From positions 682,001-746,000 of the forward strand of contig NZ_JAUOEL010000001.1 of the NCBI RefSeq assembly GCF_030540765.1: 64,000 nt of DNA, in the 5' to 3' direction. Made by a program: the position numbers and the translations under genes. The first letter of the stretch is position 1. Every line of letters starts with the position of its first letter. Shown here piece by piece: positions 7,961-16,926 of the stretch. Origin of the DNA: Flavivirga jejuensis. GTDB taxonomy: Bacteria > Bacteroidota > Bacteroidia > Flavobacteriales > Flavobacteriaceae. Under the pieces are notes generated by a model. The model ran no database searches. It had not been told where the DNA came from and saw only the letters and a list, made by a program, of their open reading frames with translations.

Positions 7961-10900
7961 ATGAAAAACAAACTAATCTTGATAAAAACGTCAATAAGGA
8001 AATTGGCTTTTATCGCATTATTACTAGGAAGCAGCGCTACTGCCTTCGCTCAAAACGAAGCAGAAATCTCAGGAACCGTAAAAGATATTCAGGACAATGA
8101 ACCTATTACAGGAGCAAACATTATAGCAGTGAATAGCTCAACAGGCTTTAAGGCTGGAGCTATAACAGATTTTGATGGTAATTTTGTAATACGTGACCTT
8201 CAACTAGGTGGTCCCTATACTATTACTGTTAGTTATATTGGTTATCAAACCATTACAAAAAAAGGATACCAGCTTAATTTAGGTGATAAGTTAAAGTTAC
8301 CTTTTAATTTGACTTCAGGAGAAGCTTTAGATGAATTGGTGATTGTTGCCGATGCGTCTCGTTTTCAGAATAGCGACCGATTAGGAGCTGCTCTTTCTGT
8401 AGTTGGTAAAACACTGGAAAAAATTCCAACTACAACCAGAAACTACGAAGATTTAGCAAATCTATCTCCATTATCAACTCCTAATATAGGACTTAATGAA
8501 GGGAGTTCCTTTGGTGGAATTAGCGTAGCAGGATCCAATGGCGGTAGTACAGGAATAACCCTGGACGGTGTGAATAATAGACGTAATGTTTTTGGAGGAA
8601 CAGTTGATGGTCCTGCATTTTCAATATCATTAGAGGCTATACGAGAATTTGAAATTGTAACTAACGAATATGATGTATCTGGACCTAGAGGTTCTGGTGG
8701 TTCAATTAAAGCGGTTACAAAAAGTGGTTCAAACGACTGGAGTGGTGCCGTATGGTACTATGGTTCTGGTGGTAGTTTAAGTGGAGATAAAAATTTTGAT
8801 GGCAGTTCTAAATTGGTCGATTTTAATAATAATCAATTCGGAGCTAGAGTATCTGGACCAATTATTAAAGATAAACTTAACTTTATTGCTGTTTACGATC
8901 AATTTACACAAGAAAGTCCAGTGGGGGCAGGTAGTAATTCTGCAGGGTTTATTAATTTTAATTCAGGGCAAACCTACCCTTTTGTTGAAAGTGATGTTCA
9001 GAATTATGTAGACGAACTTGTAAATTTAGGAGTCTTAGAAAATAATGATTTATCCACTCAAATAGGAGAACTAGGTGAAGAAAAAGTTACAAAGAATATA
9101 TTTTTGAGAATGGATTGGAATATCAATGATAATAATAATTTATCATTACGATATAACGATTTAGACTATACAGAAGGCTTTCAAGCGGGATCTGATGGTT
9201 TTGATAATGTAACCTTATTTTCTAGAGGATATCCATTTCTAACTAAAGATAAAAAGGTTATTGCTAGTTTGAAATCGCGCCATAAATCAGGTTCAAATGA
9301 TCTAAGAGTGTCTTATTCAAGAGGAGAAAGAGTAAACGAATTAGCTCCTGGTGTAACGCGTACCCCTAGAATTTCTGTTGGATCAATAAATAATGGCCCT
9401 CAATTTAGAGTAGGATCTGGTTTAGCGACCTGGGTTCCTGAAGAAGTCTATTTTGATAGCTTTCAATTTATTGATGTGCTTACTAAACAAATAGGAAATG
9501 ATACCTATACATTTGGAACAGACATTTTAATTACAATGTCTGATGAAAACATACCTCATAATATAGCATCCAGCTTTAGGTATGATACGCTTGAAGATTT
9601 ACAAAACGGAACACCTTTTTTCTTTAACAAAAAGTTTGCTAATGATCCAAATGATGATGGTCGATTAAAATACACAGCTTCTGAATTAGCATTGTTTGCA
9701 CAAGGAGAATATAATTTAACAGATGACCTAGAGCTAAAAGTAGGAATTCGTTGGGATGGAACTATTTTTAATCCAGAAATAGACCCTACCAATCCAAATT
9801 TAAATAGCATCGTTTTTAGAGGTGAAAACATTGTGAATAATAGTGAATTGAGAGATTTTAATAATATTCAACCTCGAGTTAGTATTACATGGGATAAAAA
9901 AGGTGAAGGAAAAGAAATTTTTAAATTTGGGATGGGTTTCTTTGCATCTCAGTTCACAACACAACCTTATACTTCTACTTTAGCGAACAGTGGTTCACGT
10001 TTCACTACGGTTAGTACGACCGATCCAACCGCATTAGCAACTATTCATCAGAATTTTGTTAACAACGGAGGTTTTAGCGATTTAGATAGCCAGATAACGG
10101 CTGAGGAATATGCAGCAGCAACAGGAGTAGACTTTGATGATATTGCCCCCGACGTGGTGATATTAGATCCAGATTTTGACATGCCAGTAACATTTAAGGC
10201 TAATCTAAGTTACCATCGTTTTTTTAATAATTGGTTTCGCTTAGGAGGTAGTTTGTACTATAACAATACTAAAAACGTACCTTATTACAACAACATAAAC
10301 CTTCAAGAAAATGGTACTAACCCTTTAGATGGCAGGGTTGCATATACAAATGGGGCGTCTCCTAATTTCGGAAATATACATGTATTTCAGAATTCAGATT
10401 GGAAAGCTACATTTTTTGCAGCTTCACTCGAAGCCTATGCAAGGTTACCAAAAGGTGGTAATGTAAGTGTATCATATACAAAATCAGCATCAAAAGGATT
10501 CTCTTATTATAATGCTGGCGGCGGCATAGAAGATGGTAAACCAATAAGTTATGCTTATAATAGTTACCCTACAGAAGCTCAAAATTGGCACGATGGAAAC
10601 TCTATTCCAAATAAATTAGTCTTTAGCTTTGTAACTCCAGAAATACATGGGTTTACATTAAGTGGCTCATTGGTGGCAGGTCAATTTGGTAGGTTTACCG
10701 CAACAACAACCCCTAACGCTAATGGAAATGTTATAGGTGGTTTAAATCTAGCATATATTCCTACTGAGGCAGAGGTTGAAAACACGGAATTAATTGACCC
10801 TAATACAAACACATCGTATAATCCTTACGAAGGGTTTAATTTATTATTAGCGTCTACAAGTCCAGAGTTTAGAGAATACATAAACAAAAACAGAGGTGAA

Positions 10901-11182
10901 TTTGCAGACTTTAACGGAGGCATTCAACCATGGGCATATACTACAAATATGAGTTTGATTAAAAGCTTCACTTTTGCCGAAAAGCATAAAATAAGCCTGA
11001 GAATGGACATTTTCAATGTACTAAACTTATTCGACTATAAAGATGGATCATTTGACGTTGTTAGTAATACCAACTTATTTAATGAATCTGATGGTGTCTA
11101 TTCGGTAAACCCGATTGCAGGTAAATATAATACTGGCGGTGATCAATTTAGAATGCAATTTGGGTTGAAATATGAATTCTAA
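7961..11182 (+). CDS. Oar-like TonB-dependent receptor of the inositol locus
   Basis: A 1073-residue outer-membrane protein. It has a signal peptide of about 30 residues ending AFAQ, a CarboxypepD_reg-like domain (about 35-120, with ISGTVKDIQDNEPITGANI and YIGYQTITKKGY), a plug (about 130-260, with ISVAGSNGGSTGITLDGVNN and GGSIKAVTKSGSNDWSG) and a long barrel ending in a terminal Phe (MQFGLKYEF). The long plug-to-barrel layout resembles Oar-type receptors rather than SusC. No SusD lipoprotein gene follows, which fits uptake of a small solute rather than a glycan. With its own operator and promoter it is probably induced with the iol genes and is the likely outer-membrane entry route for an inositol compound. 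Confidence 0.87.
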   Translation: MKNKLILIKTSIRKLAFIALLLGSSATAFAQNEAEISGTVKDIQDNEPITGANIIAVNSSTGFKAGAITDFDGNFVIRDLQLGGPYTITVSYIGYQTITKKGYQLNLGDKLKLPFNLTSGEALDELVIVADASRFQNSDRLGAALSVVGKTLEKIPTTTRNYEDLANLSPLSTPNIGLNEGSSFGGISVAGSNGGSTGITLDGVNNRRNVFGGTVDGPAFSISLEAIREFEIVTNEYDVSGPRGSGGSIKAVTKSGSNDWSGAVWYYGSGGSLSGDKNFDGSSKLVDFNNNQFGARVSGPIIKDKLNFIAVYDQFTQESPVGAGSNSAGFINFNSGQTYPFVESDVQNYVDELVNLGVLENNDLSTQIGELGEEKVTKNIFLRMDWNINDNNNLSLRYNDLDYTEGFQAGSDGFDNVTLFSRGYPFLTKDKKVIASLKSRHKSGSNDLRVSYSRGERVNELAPGVTRTPRISVGSINNGPQFRVGSGLATWVPEEVYFDSFQFIDVLTKQIGNDTYTFGTDILITMSDENIPHNIASSFRYDTLEDLQNGTPFFFNKKFANDPNDDGRLKYTASELALFAQGEYNLTDDLELKVGIRWDGTIFNPEIDPTNPNLNSIVFRGENIVNNSELRDFNNIQPRVSITWDKKGEGKEIFKFGMGFFASQFTTQPYTSTLANSGSRFTTVSTTDPTALATIHQNFVNNGGFSDLDSQITAEEYAAATGVDFDDIAPDVVILDPDFDMPVTFKANLSYHRFFNNWFRLGGSLYYNNTKNVPYYNNINLQENGTNPLDGRVAYTNGASPNFGNIHVFQNSDWKATFFAASLEAYARLPKGGNVSVSYTKSASKGFSYYNAGGGIEDGKPISYAYNSYPTEAQNWHDGNSIPNKLVFSFVTPEIHGFTLSGSLVAGQFGRFTATTTPNANGNVIGGLNLAYIPTEAEVENTELIDPNTNTSYNPYEGFNLLLASTSPEFREYINKNRGEFADFNGGIQPWAYTTNMSLIKSFTFAEKHKISLRMDIFNVLNLFDYKDGSFDVVSNTNLFNESDGVYSVNPIAGKYNTGGDQFRMQFGLKYEF

Positions 11183-11262
11183 TAAAGAAGCGACACTAGC
11201 AGGCACATTGATGGCATGTATTGGTTCTTTTTCTTCGGAAAAATATTTAAAATCTATAATAT

Positions 11263-11276
11263 CGTGTTCGAACACG
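11263..11276. promoter_or_regulatory. LacI-type operator upstream of iolJ
   Basis: CGTGTTCGAACACG is a perfect 14-bp palindrome extending the 12-bp site at 7933-7944. It lies in the 129-bp gap between the receptor gene and iolJ, 35 bp before the iolJ start. Its presence implies that iolJ and the genes after it have a second regulated promoter in addition to any read-through. A possible -7 element (TAATATCG, 11257-11264) is a poor match. Confidence 0.8.
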
Positions 11277-11311
11277 TAAATTAATTAAGTATTTAAACGC
11301 ACATATTGCAA

Positions 11312-12250
11312 ATGAAAGTTAATGCAAACAAATTATTTGAAAAGGCTTACGGCAGCTTTTGTATTCCTGCAATAAACATCTCAAACCCAGAGCAAGTACA
11401 TGGTTTATTTGCGACGGCACAGAAAATGGAAGCGCCTATTATCGTGCAAACCACGCCAGCAGCACGAGAATATGCGCATCCTCTTATGTTATTAAGTTAT
11501 ATCAATGCCGCAGCACAACTCTATCCTGATGTTGTTTATGCAGTACATGTAGATCATGGTTATGAAGCGCATATTTACGACGCCATAAATAGCAATGAAT
11601 ATACCTCGGTAATGATTGATGCTTCACACGATACATTAGAGAAAAACATTGAACGTACAAAAGCAATTGTCTCATTAGCACATTCAAAAGATATTTCTGT
11701 TGAAGCAGAATTAGGGGTGCTAAGCGGGAAAGAGGATGATATTGATATTAATGATGAAAATGCATTATATACAGATCCAGCAGAGGTAGAATATTTTGTT
11801 AAACAAACCCATTGCGATTGCTTAGCAGTGGCCGTAGGAACAAGTCACGGAGTCTATAAGTTTTCAGGCGGTAGAGGTTTGCGTTTTGATTTACTGGAAG
11901 ACATTCAGCGAAGAGTTCCAAACTTTCCAATTGTATTGCATGGAGCATCCACCATTGATCAGAACGAAGTTTCCCGGATTAATGCAGCAGGAGGTGGGCT
12001 TCAAGACAATGCAAAAGGTATAACAGAAGCAGAAATAAAAAAAGCAATCACGCATGGTGTCTGTAAACTCAACATTGCTACAGATTTACGATTGCTATGG
12101 ACCCGAATTTTTCGGGAATACTTTCGCGATCATAACGGTGAATGGGATCATTTAATCCCTGGAAAACAATATATGGAGGAGCTAGAAGTGCTTCTCGCTA
12201 AAAAATTCGAATTGCTAGGTAATGCCGGAAAGGCACATTTATATAAATAA
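11312..12250 (+). CDS. iolJ: IolJ-like class II aldolase
   Basis: A 312-residue class II fructose-bisphosphate-aldolase-family protein. The zinc-site motif AVHVDHGYE, the following SVMIDASHD, VEAELGVLSG, VAVGTSHGVYKF and VLHGAST are intact. In inositol catabolism IolJ cleaves 5-dehydro-2-deoxygluconate 6-phosphate into dihydroxyacetone phosphate and malonate semialdehyde, and the surrounding iol genes support that over a glycolytic role. The start is set at the ATG at 11312 (MKVNANKLF); an upstream TTG at 11306 would add two residues with no benefit. It is the first gene of a tightly spaced row continuing to the symporter. Confidence 0.9.
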   Translation: MKVNANKLFEKAYGSFCIPAINISNPEQVHGLFATAQKMEAPIIVQTTPAAREYAHPLMLLSYINAAAQLYPDVVYAVHVDHGYEAHIYDAINSNEYTSVMIDASHDTLEKNIERTKAIVSLAHSKDISVEAELGVLSGKEDDIDINDENALYTDPAEVEYFVKQTHCDCLAVAVGTSHGVYKFSGGRGLRFDLLEDIQRRVPNFPIVLHGASTIDQNEVSRINAAGGGLQDNAKGITEAEIKKAITHGVCKLNIATDLRLLWTRIFREYFRDHNGEWDHLIPGKQYMEELEVLLAKKFELLGNAGKAHLYK

Positions 12251-12266
12251 ACATAATAAAATTAAA

Positions 12267-13151
12267 ATGATAAAACTTGGAATAGCTCCTATAGGGTGGA
12301 CCAATGATGACATGCCCGAACTAGGTGGTGAAATCACTTTCGAACAATGCATAAGCGAAATGGCTTTAGCAGGTTACGCGGGTTGTGAAGTTGGCACAAA
12401 ATATCCCGTGCACGACAAACAATTGTTAAAACACATGTTAGATATTCGTGGGATTACAATTTGCAATCAATGGTTTAGCTATGAGTTCTCAACAAAACCA
12501 TTTCAAGAAGTAAAAGAAAATTTTATCAATCATATCGATTTTCTTAATTACTTCAATGCAAAAGTAGTTGGAGGTGCAGAATGTGGAAATACATTACACG
12601 GACAATATCACACGCCACTTTCTTATAGAAAAGAAGCCAGTAAAGAAGACTGGAAAAAACTAACATCAGGCTTGAATGAATTAGGGCGTATTTCATTAGA
12701 AGAATATGGAATAAAATTAGCGTACCATCATCATATGGCAACAATGGTTGAAACCCAAAGTGAAGCAGATAGATTGCTTAATGAAACGGACGATAAATAC
12801 GTGACACTAAATTATGATTGTGGCCATTTTTATTTTGCTGGTGAAGATCCAGTAGCAATGCTACAAAAATATATTTCCAGGACGTCTCATATTCACTTTA
12901 AAGATGTTAGGCATAGTGTAAGAGAGCGCGTTCGTAAAGATGACCTCAGCTTTTTAAAAGCTGTTAAATTAGGTATATATACAGTACCAGGTGATGGAGA
13001 TTTAGATATGCATGCCTTGGCAGATATAGTACATAAAAGCAATTACGAAGGTTGGCTTGTAGTAGAAGCCGAACAAGACCCTTCTGTTGCTAATCCATAT
13101 GAATATTCTAAAAAAGGATACGAGTTTTTAACGAATCAATTAAAATTTTAA
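12267..13151 (+). CDS. iolE: Inosose dehydratase
   Basis: A 294-residue xylose-isomerase-like TIM-barrel protein. It begins MIKLGIAPIGWTNDDMPELGG, a typical IolE opening, and carries the metal-site regions YHHHMATMVE, NYDCGHFYFAG, HIHFKDVR and VVEAEQDPS. IolE dehydrates 2-keto-myo-inositol to 3D-(3,5/4)-trihydroxycyclohexane-1,2-dione. The ATG at 12267 is chosen because the preceding in-frame codons from 12222 overlap the iolJ end and are not family-like. It starts 16 bp after iolJ and is followed by iolB after 3 bp, so translation is probably coupled. Confidence 0.93.
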   Translation: MIKLGIAPIGWTNDDMPELGGEITFEQCISEMALAGYAGCEVGTKYPVHDKQLLKHMLDIRGITICNQWFSYEFSTKPFQEVKENFINHIDFLNYFNAKVVGGAECGNTLHGQYHTPLSYRKEASKEDWKKLTSGLNELGRISLEEYGIKLAYHHHMATMVETQSEADRLLNETDDKYVTLNYDCGHFYFAGEDPVAMLQKYISRTSHIHFKDVRHSVRERVRKDDLSFLKAVKLGIYTVPGDGDLDMHALADIVHKSNYEGWLVVEAEQDPSVANPYEYSKKGYEFLTNQLKF

Positions 13152-13154
13152 AGT

Positions 13155-14006
13155 ATGATAAATCATCATATAGAACCATATGATAATAAAAATAAACCTA
13201 TAGTAGATGTAGATAACACATCTGTTCCCTTAGTTTATTTTAATCATGTGAAGCTAAATAAAGGAGAATCACATAGCTATCAATTAGAAAATCATGAAAG
13301 TGTGATGTCTGTTGTACAAGGCACCATTGATGTCACTGTAGATAGCGAAGCATTTAATAGCGTAGGGAAAAGAAAATCGCTATGGGAAGGCAAACCAGAA
13401 GGTGTTTATGCTGGTAAAGGAGCAGAAGTAAAATTTACTGCAGTTTCTGAAAATGGAGCTGAAATCTATGTAGCAGGAGGAAAAATAGAAACAAAATATC
13501 CTCCATTTTATGTAGATCAAGATGAAGTGGATAAAGTACAGTACGGAAGTGATGACACCAAAACACATCGTAAAATCTTTCATATTCTAGGTCAGAATGC
13601 CAATGGTAGAGCAGGTCGCTTATTGGTAAGCGAACTTTTTACGGTAGGTGCTGGTGGCTGGTCTGGTTTTCCGCCACATAAACACGATGAAGACCGTCAC
13701 CCTGTCGAAACAAGATTTGAAGAAGTATATCAGTTTCGATTTAATCCGCCACATGGTTTTGGCGCACAATTTATGTACCCAGAAGACGATAGTTACGGAC
13801 CTGTTTATCATGTAAAAGATCAAAGTAATATCATGATAGATAAAGGGTATCACCCATCAGTAGCTGCACCTGGTTACGAAATGTATTATTTCACAATTAT
13901 TGTTGGAGAAACCCATCGTTCATTAATACAATATTTCCATCCCGATCACGCCTATCAATTAGAAACAATTCCGGGAATAAAAGATATGATAAGCCATTTT
14001 AAATAG
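13155..14006 (+). CDS. iolB: 5-deoxy-glucuronate isomerase
   Basis: A 283-residue bicupin of the KduI/IolB family. The C-terminal cupin shows the metal-binding PPHKHDEDRHP, a Glu in RFEEVYQFRF and a later His in KGYHPSVAAPGY; the N-terminal cupin lacks an obvious metal set, as is usual. IolB isomerises 5-deoxy-D-glucuronate to 5-dehydro-2-deoxy-D-gluconate, the substrate of IolC. The start is 3 bp after the iolE stop. Two further iol enzymes that act around this step, iolD and iolC, lie downstream in the same row. Confidence 0.95.
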   Translation: MINHHIEPYDNKNKPIVDVDNTSVPLVYFNHVKLNKGESHSYQLENHESVMSVVQGTIDVTVDSEAFNSVGKRKSLWEGKPEGVYAGKGAEVKFTAVSENGAEIYVAGGKIETKYPPFYVDQDEVDKVQYGSDDTKTHRKIFHILGQNANGRAGRLLVSELFTVGAGGWSGFPPHKHDEDRHPVETRFEEVYQFRFNPPHGFGAQFMYPEDDSYGPVYHVKDQSNIMIDKGYHPSVAAPGYEMYYFTIIVGETHRSLIQYFHPDHAYQLETIPGIKDMISHFK

Positions 14007-14015
14007 ATATAACAA

Positions 14016-15053
14016 ATGATAAAATTAAATATAGGCATAGTAGGCCTAGGAAGACTTGGTAAAGAATATGCTAATAACATAGCATACTTAGTACATAACG
14101 CAAACCTTATTGCAGCTTGTAGTTTAGTTCAGGAAGAATTAGATTTTGCAAGAGATACTTGTGGCGTTAAGAATTTGTATAGTTCTTACGAGGACATGTT
14201 AACCAATAAAGAAATAGATGCTGTAGCGATTATTACTTCTACAGATCAACATGCAGATCAAATAATTATGGCTGTTGAGGCAGGTTTTCATGTGTTTTGT
14301 GAAAAACCTTTGGCCATTAATATTGAAGACTGTTATAAGGTTGAGAAAGTGGTAGAAAAATACCCAGACCAAATTACAATGTTAGGTTTTGTGCGTAGGT
14401 ATGATCCGAGTTATGCAGATGCAAAAACAAAATTAGATGAAGGTTTGGTGGGCAGTCCATTCTTTGTACGCTCACAAACTGTAGATAAAGATGTTTTTGC
14501 GCCTTTTCAAATAGAATATTGTACAGCTAGTGGCGGTATGTTTCATGATTTTAGTGTTCATGATATAGACCTTGCACATTGGTTTTTAGGTAGCGATATT
14601 AAAAAAGTATGGTCGTTGGGTGGTGCCTATCGATTTAAGGAATTTGGTGAAGCAGGAGATGCCGACAACGTTTTTGCTATGTGTGAATTAGAAAATGGAA
14701 CAACAGCTGTAATCGCAGCCTCTAGAGTGTCTCCTTTTGGTCACAATACGTTTACAGAGATAATGGCAACCGAAGGTAATTTAAAAGTGGGGGATCCACC
14801 GCGAAAAAATATGCTGGAAATAGCAGATGTACATGGTGTTCGTTATGAGTGCTTAGAGACTTTTTTCGAACGTTTTAAAGGCGCCTTTTTAGTGCAAATT
14901 CAAGATTTTGTAGACTGCGTTTTAGAAGGAAAACAACCCGCATTAACCATGCAAAACGCTACCAAAGCAACTTTAGTAGCAAACGCGTTAACCTTATCTT
15001 TTAAAGAAAAACGATTAATTAATGTTGATGATTTGGTTTTGCAAGCGAAATAA
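14016..15053 (+). CDS. Gfo/Idh/MocA oxidoreductase, inositol dehydrogenase-like (copy A)
   Basis: 345 residues. The N-terminal Rossmann fold shows GIVGLGRLGKEYANNIAY, the EKP motif is present (HVFCEKPLA) and the Asp/His pair lies in MFHDFSVHDIDLAHWF, so the Lys-Asp-His catalytic set of this family is intact. Proteins of this type oxidise inositols or other polyols at one hydroxyl with NAD(P). It resembles copy B at 16927-17943 more than the canonical IolG at 21363-22346, so a different stereoisomer such as scyllo- or chiro-inositol, or a modified inositol, is plausible. It starts 9 bp after iolB; the following gene is the PhyH-type dioxygenase. Confidence 0.88.
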   Translation: MIKLNIGIVGLGRLGKEYANNIAYLVHNANLIAACSLVQEELDFARDTCGVKNLYSSYEDMLTNKEIDAVAIITSTDQHADQIIMAVEAGFHVFCEKPLAINIEDCYKVEKVVEKYPDQITMLGFVRRYDPSYADAKTKLDEGLVGSPFFVRSQTVDKDVFAPFQIEYCTASGGMFHDFSVHDIDLAHWFLGSDIKKVWSLGGAYRFKEFGEAGDADNVFAMCELENGTTAVIAASRVSPFGHNTFTEIMATEGNLKVGDPPRKNMLEIADVHGVRYECLETFFERFKGAFLVQIQDFVDCVLEGKQPALTMQNATKATLVANALTLSFKEKRLINVDDLVLQAK

Positions 15054-15088
15054 ATCAAAAAGGATCATAATAATAGCTTGATAATTAT

Positions 15089-15910
15089 ATGAGTATTATA
15101 CGAACTTATTCCGACGAACTCCTCTATGGCAAAGGCTATATAGTGTTGCCTGGAATTTTTTCAAAAGCAGAAATAAAAGAGGCAAATAATCGTATTCAAG
15201 ACTGTATCGCTCAAGAAAAACAAAAAGTAACCCATTTTCAAGGTGCTAATAAAGATACTATGCACTTGCAAAAAAGAGTATGGAATCTTTTAAATAAAGG
15301 AGATATTTTTATAAAAATGGTACAACACCCTAAGATCATGGAGATTGTAGGCGATTTTCTTGGGAGTGAATTCTGTTTAGGTTCTATAGCAGCAAATTGT
15401 ATTCTCCCCGGTGGACCTGGGCAAGAACCCCATGTAGACTATCCTTATTGGGATATGTACAAGAAAAAAACATTTCCTCAGAATATCAATGCTTCATTTC
15501 CTTTAAACTGTCAGGTAACCATATTATTAGATGATTTTACAAAAGAGAATGGTGCTACAGGAGTACTTCCTTATTCACAGAAATTATGCAGATATCCAAA
15601 TGAAAAAGATGCCAAACTTTACTATAAGGAGTCAGAACGAATGACTGGTAATGCAGGAGATATTGCTATTTTTTATGGGCTTACATGGCATAGTTCAATG
15701 CCAAATAAAACGAAAGATCAAATGCGTAGCGCCATTTTGATACAGTATTTGCCAAAGTTTGTAAAACCTTTAGAAGATCAAAAACAAGGAGTTAAAAAAA
15801 ATATTATTGAAAATGCTTCACCAATGCTAAAACAATTATTGGGCTTTGATTATCCCTATCCAAAAATATTAGATAGCGTAGAAGCTTCAAATGCAGAAGG
15901 AAGAAACTAA
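15089..15910 (+). CDS. Phytanoyl-CoA dioxygenase-family (PhyH) protein in the inositol operon
   Basis: 273 residues of the PhyH family of Fe(II)/2-oxoglutarate-dependent oxygenases. The iron ligands are visible as HVD (His115, Asp117) and His201 in LTWHSSMPN, with Arg213 in the expected 2-oxoglutarate-binding position. The family hydroxylates diverse small molecules. It sits between two Gfo/Idh dehydrogenases and iolC, in the same direction with short spacing (35 bp before, 11 bp after), so it belongs to the operon. The classical inositol pathway has no such step. A role in oxidative removal of a substituent, for instance demethylating a methylated inositol, is my inference. Confidence 0.85.
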   Translation: MSIIRTYSDELLYGKGYIVLPGIFSKAEIKEANNRIQDCIAQEKQKVTHFQGANKDTMHLQKRVWNLLNKGDIFIKMVQHPKIMEIVGDFLGSEFCLGSIAANCILPGGPGQEPHVDYPYWDMYKKKTFPQNINASFPLNCQVTILLDDFTKENGATGVLPYSQKLCRYPNEKDAKLYYKESERMTGNAGDIAIFYGLTWHSSMPNKTKDQMRSAILIQYLPKFVKPLEDQKQGVKKNIIENASPMLKQLLGFDYPYPKILDSVEASNAEGRN

Positions 15911-15921
15911 ATAGAAAAAAA

Positions 15922-16926
15922 ATGAATTTTGACGTATTAACATTTGGTAGAGTATCTATCGATTTATATTCTAAAAATATTGGAGCAGAGTTCAACGATA
16001 TAAAAGAATTAACGACCTCAATTGGCGGTTCACCTACCAATATCGCCGTTGGGTCACAACGATTAGGCTTAAAAACAGGATTGTTTTCTGCCGTAGGTCC
16101 AGACCCAACAGGTGGATTTATAATCAATACTTTAAAGAATGAAGGTGTAGATATAACACATGTGCAAACTATAAATAATACAACGAGTACAGCGGTAATT
16201 TGTGGTATCATACCACCAGACCGTTTTCCTTTAATTTTTTATAGAGATAATGCTCCTGATGAAAAAATCACCATAGATCATACCGAAAAAATAAATTTTT
16301 CAAGATACAGATCTTTTCTTATGAGTGGTACGGCACTTGCCGTAGAACCTGCAAGAAGCGCCGCTTTATATGCTACAGAAAAAGCAAAAGAAGCTGCTAT
16401 TCCTGTGATTTTAGATATCGATTTTAGAGCTATTTCTTGGAAAGATATTCGAACACATGGCATTGTATTGCGACAATATCTAACACAATGTAATATAGTT
16501 ATAGGTACAGAAGAAGAATTATTATCTGTTTTTTTAGAAGACTCTAACCAAGTCTCAATAAAAGAAAGCGCCATTACAGACCCCACTATTAGCGGTAATG
16601 TAAATGAAGCTATTGCCAAAGTGATGAAATTTGGTGTAGACTTACTCTTAGTAAAAACAGGAGCCGAAGGTGTGGTTGCCTATCATAAAGACGGTACTGT
16701 AGAAAAAGTACCAGGTTTTAAGGTAGATCCCGTTAATATTCTTGGGGCTGGTGATTCGTTTGCTGCAGGCTTTTTATATGGATACCTCAACGGATGGGAT
16801 ACCTATAAATCATGTCGTTTGGCAAATGCATGCGGTGCTTGGATGGTAACCAAACAGGGGTGCTGCAATTTTGCACCTTACTATGAAGAAATTATACAAT
16901 TTATAGAAAATAAAGGAGGGTTTTAA
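15922..16926 (+). CDS. iolC: 5-dehydro-2-deoxygluconokinase
   Basis: A 334-residue PfkB-family sugar kinase. It opens DVLTFGRVSIDLYSKNIGAEF with SIGGSPTNIAVGSQRLG, typical of IolC, and has the C-terminal ATP/catalytic motif GAGDSFAAGF with the general base Asp278. IolC phosphorylates 5-dehydro-2-deoxy-D-gluconate using ATP, making the IolJ substrate. The stop codon is followed immediately by the ATG of the next gene at 16927, indicating coupled translation. The C-terminal end matches single-domain IolC, not the fused IolC-DUF2090 form. Confidence 0.94.
   Translation: MNFDVLTFGRVSIDLYSKNIGAEFNDIKELTTSIGGSPTNIAVGSQRLGLKTGLFSAVGPDPTGGFIINTLKNEGVDITHVQTINNTTSTAVICGIIPPDRFPLIFYRDNAPDEKITIDHTEKINFSRYRSFLMSGTALAVEPARSAALYATEKAKEAAIPVILDIDFRAISWKDIRTHGIVLRQYLTQCNIVIGTEEELLSVFLEDSNQVSIKESAITDPTISGNVNEAIAKVMKFGVDLLLVKTGAEGVVAYHKDGTVEKVPGFKVDPVNILGAGDSFAAGFLYGYLNGWDTYKSCRLANACGAWMVTKQGCCNFAPYYEEIIQFIENKGGF

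Noticed and set aside
11183-11311. Possible SusD gene after the TonB receptor
   Set aside because: Only 129 bp separate receptor and iolJ; no SusD-like sequence is present there or elsewhere in the locus.
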